The position numbers and the translations under genes are program-made. Positions 27,701 through 34,600 of a stretch of 64,000 nt of DNA are shown in pieces. The stretch lies in NCBI RefSeq assembly GCF_022788635.1, contig NZ_CP076024.1:4379503-4443502 (forward strand). The letters are read 5' to 3'. This DNA comes from Methylobacter sp. S3L5C. Lineage in GTDB: Bacteria; Pseudomonadota; Gammaproteobacteria; Methylococcales; Methylomonadaceae. A model generated the notes under the pieces. It was not told the origin of the DNA, made no database searches, and was given only the letters and a program-made list of their open reading frames with translations. The stretch's first letter is position 1. The number at the start of each line of letters is the position of its first letter.

Positions 27701-30575
27701 TGCCGTTGTTATATTCCAAGGTACCGGCACTGGCCAAGGTGGTGATTTGTACTGCTGCAAACGCGGTGGCCGTTGAACCCACACTCGAATCACTGTAGGT
27801 ACCAAAATCACTGGTCGTCAACACCACAGCGGTATCTTCCAGCGTAGTGACCGTATCATTGGTACTGATCGGTGCGGCATTGTTGATATAAAACAGGGTA
27901 TTGCCAGCATTATTGCCCACAAAGGCATCCAGATCGCCGTCGCCATCAATGTCAATAAAAGTGGGCGAGGCAGAAGGACCTACATCACCCAAACCAAACG
28001 GACTGGTGCTAGGGGTTGCAAATGCGGCACTGCTGGCTGTGCCGGTATTTAGGTAAAACAGGGTGTCGCCAGCCTGATTACCCACAAAGGCATCCAGATC
28101 CCCATCGCCATCAATATCCACAAAAGTGGGGTTGGCAGAATTACCCACATCACCCAAGCCAAACGGACTGGTGCTAGGGTTTGCAAAAGCGGCACTGCTG
28201 GCCGTACCGGTATTTTGGTAAAACCAGGTGTTGCCAGCATTATTGCCCACAAAGGCATCCAGATCACCGTCGCCATCAATATCCACCAAAGTGGGGACGG
28301 CATAACTTCCCACATCACCCAAACCAAACGGATTGGTGGTCGCCGTTGCAAAAGCGGCAAGGCTTGCAGTGCCGGTGTTTTCATAAAACAGGATATCGCC
28401 AGACAGGTTGCCGATAAAGGCATCCGGATCGCCGTCGCCATCAATGTCAATAAAAGTGGGCGAGGTAGAAATACCAGCATAGGTCAAACCAAAAGCATTG
28501 CTGATTGGCGTAGCAAAAACGGCAAAGCTGGCAGTGCCGGTGTTTTCATAAAACAAGGTGTTGCCATCATTATAGCCCACAAAGGCATCCAGATCGCCGT
28601 CGCCATCAATATCCACCAAAGTGGGATGGGCAATCTGACCCACATCACCCAAACCAAATGGATTGGTAATAGCGGGTTGAAAAGTCGGATTACCCACCGG
28701 CAGGTCATTATCCGTCACCGTGACGATGGTATTGGCGATGGCAATGTTGTTGTAATTGGCATCGGTACTGGCCACGGTGTAGTTAATCACACCGGTGTTG
28801 GTAAACTCACCCATGGTGTCATTAACCGCACTGACCGTGACGGTTTGCGCGACGTTCCAGTTATCTGTCGTAAAGGTTAAGGTGGCAAAATCAACATTTA
28901 CCTGTCCGTTGGTATTACCCAAGGTAATAACAACATCGGCGGTGGGTGCGCTTTCCAGTACCAGTGTATAAGTATCGGTCGCTCCACCTTCGATAACAGC
29001 GGTATTGCCAGCGGTTTGGGTAATGATAATATCTGCCACTGCCGTTACGTCGACGGTTGCCTGAATGGCGGTAATCGATTCTGCACCCATGTCATCAATG
29101 GCGGTCACGGTAAAGGCATTTTGGGTGCCGTTGGCGTTGGCATCCGGTGTCCAATAAGCAATTTTCGTGGCATTGACAAGATAGTTGGTCGCGGCATTAA
29201 AGTCGGTCGCCGTTAGTGCTGAAGTACCGATTTTTAAGCTACCCGAGCTAATGGCTTTAACGGCAAAAGCCGTGACAGTGCCATCATCAGCTTCATTACC
29301 TTGGGCGGCAAGATTTGCAAATGTAATGGTAATGGCGGTATCTTCATTACCGGTAGTCAGCGTTGAGGCTAAGGTGGTTAAGGTCGGTACAACGTTGGTT
29401 GGCGCCGGGCTGTTAAGAAACAATCGGGTGATGCCCAAGTTGTTGCCAATAAAAGCATCCAGCTTACCGTCACCATTAATATCAACAAAAGTGGGCGAGG
29501 CAGAATTACCAACATTGGTCAAACCAAAGGCATTGCTAACCGGCGTAGTAAAAACGGCAAGGCTGACAGTGCCGGTGTTTCGATAAAACAATGTGTTGCC
29601 AGCTTGGTTGCTAATAAAGGCATCCAGCAAACCGTCACCATTAATATCAACAAAAGTGGGCACAGTATAGGTATCGCCATTGGTCAAACTAAAGGCATTG
29701 CTGACTGGCGAGGCAAAAGCGGCAAGGCTGGCAGTTCCGATATTTTGATAAAACAGGGTTTCACCAGCTCTGTTGCCAATAAAGGCATCCAGATCGCCAT
29801 CACTATCAATATCAACAAAAGTGGGCGAGGCATAACTACCTACATTGGTCAAACCAAAGGCATTGCTAACCGGCGCAGCAAAAGCGGCAAGACTGGCCGT
29901 GCCGGTGTTTTGATAAAAAAGGGAGTTGCCATCATAATTACCAATAAAAGCATCCAGTAAACCGTCATCATTAATATCAACAAAAGTGGGCTTGGCAAAA
30001 GAACCGGCATCGGTCAAACCAAAGGCATTGCTAACCGGCGCAGCAAAAGCGGCAAGACTGGCCGTGCCGGTGTTTTGGAAAAACCAAGTATCGCCAGCGT
30101 TGTTATCAATAAAGGCATCCAAATCACCGTCGCCATCAATATCAACAAAGCTGGGCGCGGCATTACTACCAATATCCGTCAAACCCAACGGATTAGTTAT
30201 TGGGCTATTGAAAGCAGGATCCCCAACCGGCAGGTCATTATCGGTGACCGCCACGATAACATTGCCAACAACCAGACCATTGTAATTGCCGTCAGCACTG
30301 GTCACCGTGTGTTGAATAACACCACGGTGCATGCCTTCACCCACCGTATCATTAACTGCAGATACCGTCACGGTTTGCGCCGTATTCCAGTTATCTGTCG
30401 TAAAGGTTAAGGTGGCAAAATCAACATTTACCTGTCCGTTGGTATTACCCAAGGTAATAACAACATCGGCGGTGGGTGCGCTTTCCAGTACCAGTGTATA
30501 AGTATCGGTCGCTCCACCTTCGGTAACAGCGGTATTGCCAGCGGTTTGGGTAATGTTGATTTGATAGACTGCCAT
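18738..30575 (-). CDS. Giant secreted repeat protein 2 (six five-unit FG-GAP blocks, cadherin array, RTX-type C-terminus)
   Basis: This 3945-residue protein is the largest of three paralogues. Approximate order: Calx-beta (5-113), FG-GAP block 1, cadherin-like; Calx-beta 2, block 2, a VCBS-type domain (903-1022), two cadherin-like domains; Calx-beta 3, block 3, cadherin-like; Calx-beta 4 (1769-1882), block 4; a linker domain ending in WHPQDP, block 5; a second such linker, block 6; one cadherin-like domain; five classic cadherin domains (3082-3575, DENALI and DFESKASYNFDVIANDG motifs); an Ig-like domain; the shared C-terminal module (3665-3945). Each of the six blocks holds exactly five DIDGDGDLDAFIG-type calcium loops. 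No signal peptide is present. A 97-residue cadherin unit is tandemly duplicated almost perfectly. Only an accessory relic precedes it, so any modification would rely on cassette 1. Adhesion or surface coating is inference. Confidence 0.85.
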   Translation of the reverse strand: MAVYQINITQTAGNTAVTEGGATDTYTLVLESAPTADVVITLGNTNGQVNVDFATLTFTTDNWNTAQTVTVSAVNDTVGEGMHRGVIQHTVTSADGNYNGLVVGNVIVAVTDNDLPVGDPAFNSPITNPLGLTDIGSNAAPSFVDIDGDGDLDAFIDNNAGDTWFFQNTGTASLAAFAAPVSNAFGLTDAGSFAKPTFVDINDDGLLDAFIGNYDGNSLFYQNTGTASLAAFAAPVSNAFGLTNVGSYASPTFVDIDSDGDLDAFIGNRAGETLFYQNIGTASLAAFASPVSNAFSLTNGDTYTVPTFVDINGDGLLDAFISNQAGNTLFYRNTGTVSLAVFTTPVSNAFGLTNVGNSASPTFVDINGDGKLDAFIGNNLGITRLFLNSPAPTNVVPTLTTLASTLTTGNEDTAITITFANLAAQGNEADDGTVTAFAVKAISSGSLKIGTSALTATDFNAATNYLVNATKIAYWTPDANANGTQNAFTVTAIDDMGAESITAIQATVDVTAVADIIITQTAGNTAVIEGGATDTYTLVLESAPTADVVITLGNTNGQVNVDFATLTFTTDNWNVAQTVTVSAVNDTMGEFTNTGVINYTVASTDANYNNIAIANTIVTVTDNDLPVGNPTFQPAITNPFGLGDVGQIAHPTLVDIDGDGDLDAFVGYNDGNTLFYENTGTASFAVFATPISNAFGLTYAGISTSPTFIDIDGDGDPDAFIGNLSGDILFYENTGTASLAAFATATTNPFGLGDVGSYAVPTLVDIDGDGDLDAFVGNNAGNTWFYQNTGTASSAAFANPSTSPFGLGDVGNSANPTFVDIDGDGDLDAFVGNQAGDTLFYLNTGTASSAAFATPSTSPFGLGDVGPSASPTFIDIDGDGDLDAFVGNNAGNTLFYINNAAPISTNDTVTTLEDTAVVLTTSDFGTYSDSSVGSTATAFAAVQITTLASAGTLEYNNGSNWAAVTLDQEISVTDITAGNLRFTPTANGNGDGYATVGFKVSDGTTFSATANTLTVDVTSVNDAPTLTAFVSTLVTGDEDTAVTVTLANLVDQSDEADDGTVTAFSVKAITSGTLKIGTSALTATDFNAATNYLVNATNIAYWTPAANANGTQNAFTVTAVDNTGAESATAIQATVSVTAVNDIPTLTAFIAALATGNEDTAITITLANLADQSDAIDVDLNGAAFAVKAITSGTLKIGADAATALAFNAATNYLVDATHFAYWTPDANANGIQNAFTVTAIDDMGAESITAIQATVDVTAVADIIITQTAGNTAVTEGFATDTYTVVLDTAPTADVIITLGNTNGQVSTDFTTLTFTTLNWNVAQTVTVSAVDDTVGEGMHRGVIQHTVTSANGNYHGLVVGNVIVAVTDNDLPVGNPVFTSPTSNPLGLTDVGLYAKPNLVDIDGDGDLDAFIGNSDGNTLFYQNTGTASSASFSAPVSNAFGLTDVGFYAAPTFVDIDGDSDLDAFIGNTDGNALFYENTGTASLAAFTTPTSNAFGLTDVGNMAAPSLVDIDGDGDLDAFIGNFDGNTLFYQNTGTASLAAFTTPVSNAFGLTDVGMNASPSLVDIDGDGLLDAFIGNRDGIAGNTLFYENTGSASSAAFTAPVSNAFNLTAVFGLSSPSFVDIDGDGDLDAFIGNQVGNTLLFINNAAPTLTAFTAALATGNEDSAITITFLDLAAQGDEADSDGTITAFAVKAITSGSLKIGTSMATAADWDAASNYLVDATNIAYWTPAANGTQNAFTVTAVDNTGAESATAIQATVEVTAAPGIIITQTAGNTAVTEGGVPDGYDLVLSRAPLHDVVITLGTTNGQVSTNGLITLTFTADNWSAPQGVLISAVNDTVGEGMHRGVIQHTVTSDDDNYHGMVVGNVIVAVTDNDLPVGNPVFTSPTSNPLGLTDIGSNAAPSFVDIDGDGDLDAFIGKGDGNALYYENTGTASLAAFTTPVSNAFGLTDVGGYATPSFVDIDGDGDLDAFIGNSAGNTLFYENTGTASLAVFAAPISNAFGLTNVGNYAAPSFVDIDGDGDLDAFIGKGDGNALFYENTGTASLAVFATPVSNAFGLTNVGSFARPTFVDIDSDGDQDAFIANYAGNTLFYQNIGTASSASFDSPVTNSSGVINLAYRAALSLVDIDGDGDLDAFIGNESGNTQLFINTLVSANAAPILASATAMTNINDTATATPFSAFTITDADSASLTVSIALDTAAKGVFTAASLSSSGFSTTDNGLTYSHAPGTPAALQAALQLLVFEPTANRVAALAHESTHFTVSVSDGVAPTVTNTTTTVTVWHPQDPTFMTPVSNPLGLTDIGSYAWPTFVDINDDGDLDAFISNKVGETWFYENTGTASLAVFTAPVTNAFGLTYIGDFASPGFVDIDGDGDLDAFIGERYGNTLFYENTGTASLAVFAAPISNSFGLTNVGTYAAPSLVDIDGDGDLDAFIGNLVGDTLFYQNTGTASLAAFTTPVTNAFGLTNAAFAKPRFVDIDGDGDLDAFIGNWLGNTLFYENTGTASLAAFAAPVSNAFGLTDVGYAAAPTFVDINGDGKLDAFIGNSDGKTNLFINNAAPTNAAPTLAGATAVTNINDTGTTTPFSAFTITDADSASLTVSIALDTAAKGVFTAASLSSSGFSTTYNGLTYSHATGTPAALQAALQLLVFEPTANRVAALGHEITHFTVSVSDGVAPTVTDTTTTVTVWHPQDPNFTTPVSNPLGLTQVSGKATPSLVDIDGDGDLDAFIGESNGNTLFYENTGTASLAAFAAPVYNAFGLTNVGGWATPSFVDIDHDGDLDAFIGNSAGETRFYQNTGTASLAVFTAPIINAFGLTSVGGYTAATLVDIDGDGDLDAFIGNLNGNTLFYQNTGTASSASFTAPVSNDFGLTNVGNFAKPSLVDIDGDGDLDAFIGDMTGNSLFYENTGTATLAVFATPVSNAFGLISVGVYMAPTFVDINDDGKLDAFIGNSDGQTNLFINNAAPTLVTFTSALATGNEDTAITITFANLTAQGDETDDGTVTAFAVKEITSGTLKIGADAWDAVTNYLVDEAHIAYWTPDANANGTLNAFTVTAVDNLNAQSATAIQATVNVINLNDAQVFTSGPSGSIDENALISAVIYTATTTDADIFSVVTYSLGGADLALLAIDEVSGVVTLLASADFESKASYNFDVIANDGITTTTQAVVVSVNDLNDAPVFTSGATDSVDENALISAVIYTATTTDADIFSVVTYSLGGADLALLAIDEVSGVVTLLASADFESKASYNFDVIANDGITTTTQAVVVSVNDLNDAPVFTSGATDSVDENALITTVIYTAVTTDADNLASRTYTLGGDDAGLLDITAGVVTLKASANFEAKASYSFNIIAFDGTLTTPQAVVVSVNNLNDNAPVFTSGAIGSVDENALSSTVIYTAVTTDADNLTSRTYTLGGDDQALLDINAETGAVTLKASANFEAKASYSFNVIAFDGTETTPQAVVVSVNNLNDNTPVFTSGETGSVEENALIDTVIYTATTTDADDLSMVTFSLGGDDLALLDINVETGAVTLKEAADFESKASYNFNVIASDGTLTTPQTVVVSVLNLNDNAPTGLVTITGTATQNQTLIAANTLADADGLGVIAYQWFANGTAINGATAESFTLGQEQVAQAITVQASYIDGADALEQVTSDASANVIALQADTAGNDSFVGSVDNSTVGYDFALADMSTNITRVGLSSDGKTVVFKGIDGTDTLTNIEDLVFGSDTISMADFLKMVTVTQLFDSLGNTNKTYAMPDLYTGPLDLDYQLIDESDNAVIIGSDSNDFIKVAGSGNKAVNSGTGNDVIDGSTGSSFLTSGEGNDTVFLDGRMAGTSWSTLTDFQQGQDHATIFGWVNGVSKVVGFSNSDGAAGYTGLTLHIQNLLPDGSAVGTTNPALNSLTLTGHTLAEFGASSLADLNSQIASGTNTHFLTGQVTDSFGTHGYLYIS
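20701..21282 (-). repeat. Near-perfect 291-bp tandem duplication in the cadherin array
   Basis: Unit 1 spans 20701-20991 and unit 2 spans 20992-21282. I found only about three base differences between them. Each unit encodes one 97-residue cadherin domain with the ENALISAVIYTATTTDADIF motif. The period keeps frame, as expected for recent unequal exchange or slippage. Confidence 0.9.
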
Positions 30576-30606
30576 AATATTATTGCTCTATTAAAGTGAT
30601 GCGTCA

Positions 30607-30656
30607 GTTAAAACCCGTCAGCCTTTCGCTATTTGAAAGTAATGCCCGGGTGCTTA
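30607..30656 (-). promoter_or_regulatory. Conserved leader element before giant gene 2 (copy 2 of 3)
   Basis: This copy keeps the CTTTC...GAAAG hairpin (loop AAATAGC) and GGCTGAC, read on the minus strand. Its outer arms are ACCC and GGGT. The giant start codon follows after a weak AGAG ribosome-binding match and an A/T-rich stretch shared with copy 3 (GCAATAATATT). Confidence 0.4.
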
Positions 30657-30774
30657 TTAATTATTATTGTTGTTGTTGCAAATCAGCATTGACTGGCAGG
30701 CCGTCAGCTCGTATCAAGCAATAGTCCGCTTAGGGACTGCATTGCGTTACTCTGCGGTAAACATGCGCTACTCA

Positions 30775-30997
30775 TCAGGGAGTTCTCAGGGCTTGCTGCA
30801 AGTATTGGCTTATGGCAGCGGCAATACCCTGACGCCAATAGGCCGGCAAACTGGATAACCGCGCAGATACCCGGACGCTTGACGGTAGGCTTGGTGGTAA
30901 CAAGACCATTCGAGTGTTGCTGTTTACCCTGCGCAAAGCAAGTCTTGGCAAGGCTGGTGCGCGCGGTTTGCTTGGTTAACATCAATTTATTGATCAT
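30775..30997 (-). pseudogene. Collapsed relic of the GT41 and TIGR03032 genes (cassette 2)
   Basis: The start (from the ATG at 30997) matches the first 25 or so residues of the intact GT41 protein: LTKQT and AKTCFAQGKQ against TTKQT and AKTCFDQGKQ. It then jumps into the middle of the TIGR03032 protein, where LVTTKPTVKRPGICAVIQ matches LITTKPTVKRPGIGTVIQ. After a frame change it ends with the last residues of that protein (AYWRQGIAAAISQYLQQAL against AYRRQGIAAALTQCLQQAL). Two large internal deletions therefore reduced about 3.5 kb to 223 bp. No function is expected. It shows that giant gene 2 once had its own accessory genes in the same order. Confidence 0.9.
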
Positions 30998-31140
30998 TCC
31001 GAGACAACACTATTTTCCATTATTACAAAACAATAACGCACTTATGCAGCTATAGACATAAGCTTAATCCTACCAAGAAAGTCTGGAATTACAAATTAAT
31101 TTTACTTTTAAAACTAAAAAAATGTATAAATTTATGCAAG
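30998..31140 (-). promoter_or_regulatory. Conserved upstream region of cassette 2
   Basis: This region aligns with 17880-18010: AAACAATAACGCACTTAT, then CCTACCAAGAAAG, then TTTTACTTTTAAAACTA. It could still drive transcription toward giant gene 2 across the relic. No -10/-35 boxes can be assigned with confidence. Confidence 0.4.
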
Positions 31141-31154
31141 AGGTGGGGTAGTTA

Positions 31155-31345
31155 TTCACCGCCCCCTTTGAAAAAGGGGGATTGAGGGAGATTTATCTAA
31201 TAAAATTTACGATGCCGGTCCGGGTTTGCAACCCCGACCGAAACGTTTGAATATTTCTATAGCTTTTAAAACGTGAGTGACGGGGTTACAAACCCCGTCA
31301 CGTTTCAGGATGTGTCGGGTTACGGCTGGCGCCTAACCCGACCTA
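31155..31345. repeat. Dispersed C/G-run repeat plus modules A, B and C
   Basis: A C-run/G-run palindrome with a GGGAGATTTATCTAATAAAA tail (31155-31205) matches the 1100-1350 repeat. It is followed by module A (31211-31274), module B (31273-31303) and module C (31311-31345) in the same order as at 18312-18447. No gene is supported. Confidence 0.75.
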
Positions 31346-31397
31346 CTACTATTACTACTTCAAGGACAATTTCAGCCTAGTTCCCACGCTCCGGCGT

Positions 31398-31532
31398 CAC
31401 TGCCATTAAGTTAAGAAATAAGGAATCAAAAAACATGTTTTTTGATTCCCCACCATATAGTGACTGCTGGAGTACAAACCTAGGTTTGTACTCCATGTAA
31501 AAGGTATTTCAACACTTAACTTAATGGCAGTG
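31398..31532. mobile_element. MITE-like element with 18-bp terminal inverted repeats, inside repeat module D
   Basis: A 135-bp non-coding element is bounded by perfect inverted ends CACTGCCATTAAGTTAAG (31398-31415) and its complement (31515-31532). It contains two perfect palindromes, 28 bp at 31422-31449 and 26 bp at 31469-31494. It sits between the two outer arms of a module D copy, so the full perfect inverted repeat reaches 35 bp (31381-31415 with 31515-31549). The ends loosely resemble IS4-type termini (AGTTAAG end), so mobilisation by an IS4-like transposase is possible; that is inference. It has no coding capacity. Confidence 0.7.
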
Positions 31533-31561
31533 ACGCCGGAGCGTGGGAATGATAGGAAAAC

Positions 31562-31636
31562 GTGAGTGACAGGGTTACAAAACCCGTCACGCTTAAAGCT
31601 GTGTCGGGTTACGGCTGGCGCCTAACCCGACCTACT
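31562..31636. repeat. Modules B and C, third cluster
   Basis: Module B is at 31562-31592 and module C at 31601-31634, in the usual order but without module A. They lie just upstream of the terminator of giant gene 3. Confidence 0.7.
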
Positions 31637-31643
31637 ACATAAC

Positions 31644-31668
31644 TTTTTTCATGTATTTCATGAAAAAA
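31644..31668 (-). terminator. Hairpin at the 3' end of giant gene 3
   Basis: A perfect 10-bp stem, TTTTTTCATG with CATGAAAAAA, surrounds a five-base loop ten bases after the giant stop codon. The A/T-only outer stem gives a T-run on either strand. Giants 1 and 2 instead have module A at this position. Confidence 0.55.
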
Positions 31669-31677
31669 AATCCTCCG

Positions 31678-34600
31678 TTAACTAATATACAAATACCCAT
31701 GAACGCCAAAGCTGTCAGTTACCTGCCCGGTAAGAAAATGCGTATTGGTGCCACTGGCAATTTGACTATTCAAGTCTGCCAAAGAACTGGCACCAAATTC
31801 CGCCAGGGTATGCCCGGTCAGGGTAATTGAATTCAACGCCGGATTAGTGGTGCCGGCTGCCGAGCCATCAGGCAGCAGATTCTGAATATGCAACGTTAAG
31901 CCGGTATAGCCAGCCGCACCATCGCTGTTGGAAAAACCAACCACTTTACTGACACCGTTAACCCAACCAAAAATAGTGGCGTGATCCTGACCTTGTTGAA
32001 AATCAGTCAGCGTTGACCAGGAGGTACCGGCCATTCTGCCATCCAGAAAGACCGTATCATTACCCTCGCCACTGGTCAAAAACGACGATCCTGTAGAACC
32101 ATCAATCACATCATTGCCTGTTCCGCTATTGACAGCTTTATTGCCACTGCCGGCTACCTTGATAAAATCATTACTGTCTGAGCCAATAATAACCGCGTTG
32201 TCAGACTCATCTATTAGTTGATAGTCAAGATCAAGGGGACCGGTATACAAGTCCGGCATAGCATAAGTTTTGTTGGTGTTGCCTAAAGAATCAAACAGCT
32301 GAGTCACCGTTACCATCTTCAAAAAATCAGCCATACTGATGGTGTCACTGCCAAAAACCAGATCTTCGATATTGGTTAAGGTATCGGTGCCATCAATGCC
32401 TTTAAACACTACCGTTTTTCCGTCAGAAGAGAGCCCAACCCGGGTAATATTGGTTGACATATCTGCCAGAGCAAAATCATATCCAACCGTGCTGTTGTCA
32501 ACACTACCGACAAAGGAATCATTTCCTGCTGTGTCTGCTTGTAACGCTATGACATTAGCGCTGGCATCGCTGGTTACCTGTTCAAGTGCATCGGCACCAT
32601 CGATATAACTGGCTTGTACGGTAATCGCTTGAGCCACCTGCTCCTGACCCAAAGTAAATGATTCCGCAGTTGCACCGTTAATGGCCGTGCCATTGGCAAA
32701 CCATTGGTAGGCAATGACGCCTAAACCATCGGCATCTGCCAAGGTATTGGCGGCGATTAAGGTTTGATTTTGCTTGGCCGTGCCGGTAATAGTCACTAAA
32801 CCGGTCGGCGCATTGTCGTTCAAGTTAAGTACCGAAACGACCACAGCTTGTGTGGTAGTGGTGATGCTGCCGTCATTGGCGATGACATCAAAGTTGTAGC
32901 TGGCTTTGGTTTCAAAGTCGGCCGCTTCTTTCAGCGTCACTGCGCCCGTTTCCTCATTAATATCCAGCCAGGCCAGATCGTCGCCGCCCAGGCTGTAGGT
33001 GACTAACGACAGGTTGTCCGCATCGGTCGTTACAGCCGTGTAAATAACGATATCGGTTAACTCGTTTTCGTCAACCGAACCGATTGCGCCTGAAGTAAAT
33101 ACCGGCGCATTGTCATTCAGGTTGTTCACCAAAACCTCCACAGTTTGCGTGGTAGTGGTGATGCTGCCGTCATTGGCGATGACATCAAAGTTGTAGCTGG
33201 CTTTGGTTTCAAAGTCGGCCGCTTCTTTCAGCGTCACTGCGCCCGTTTCCGCATTAATATCCAACAAGGCTTGATCGTCGCCGCCCAAACTGTAAGTAAC
33301 CGGCAACAGGTTGTCAGCATCGGTCGTTACAGCCGCGTAAATAACGGTATCGGTTAGCTCGTTTTCGTCAACCGAACCGGTTTCGCTTGAAATAAATACC
33401 GGGGCATTGTCATTCAGGTTGTTCACCAAAACCTCCACAGTTTGCGTGGTAGTGGTGATGCTGCCGTCATTGGCGATGACATCAAAGTTGTAGCTGGCTT
33501 TGGTTTCAAAGTCGGCCGCTTCTTTCAGCGTCACTGCGCCCGTTTCCGCATTAATATCCAACAAGGCTTGATCGTCGCCGCCCAAACTGTAAGTAACCGG
33601 CAAGAGGTTGTCCGCATCGGTCGTTACAGCCGCGTAAATGACGGTAGTGATTAGCGCGTTTTCGTCAACCGAACCGGAACCGGTTTCGCCTGAAGTAAAT
33701 ACCGGGGCATTGTCATTCAGATTGTTCACCGAAACCACTACGGCTTGTGTGGTGGTGATGATGCTGCCGTCATTGGCGATGACATCAAAGTTGTAGCTGG
33801 CTTTGGTTTCAAAGTCGGCCGCTTCTTTCAGCGTCACTGTGCCCGTTTCTGCATCAATATCCAACAAGTCCAGGTCTGTACCGCCCAAGCTGTAGGTGAC
33901 TTCCAACAGGTTGTCCGCATCGGTCGTTACAGCCGTGTAAATGAAGGTATCGATTGCGTTTTCGTTGACGGAACCGGTTTCGCCTGAAGTAAATACCGGG
34001 GCATTGTCATTCAGATTGTTCACCGAAACCACCACAGCTTGTGGAGTGGTTAAGGTACCGTCAAAGGCAATGACGTTAAAACTGTAGCTGGCTTTGGCTT
34101 CAAAATTGGCAGAAGCTTTCAGCGTCACCGCACCCGTTTCCGCATTAATATCCAGCAATGCTTGATCGTCGCCGCCCAAGGTGTAAGTACGTGAAGTCAG
34201 GTTGTCCGCATCGGTCGTTACCGCTGTGTAAATGACGGTAGTGATTAGCGCATTTTCGTCAACGGAACCGATTGCGCCTGAAGTAAATACCGGCGCATTG
34301 TCATTCAGATTGTTCACCGAGACCACCACAGCTTGTGTGGTAATGTTGCTGCCGTCATTGGCAATCACGTCAAAGTTGTAGCTGGATTTGCTTTCAAAGT
34401 CGGCAGAAGCTTTCAGCGTCACCGCACCCGTTTCCGCATTAATATCCAGCAAAAGCTGATCGGCGCCGCCCAGACCGTAGGTGACTGCCGACAGGTTGTC
34501 AGGGTCGGTAGTCACTGCCGTGTAAATGACGACAGTGGTTAGCGCGTTTTCGTCGACGGAACCGATAGCGCCTGAAGTAAATACCGGCGCGAGGGAGTTA

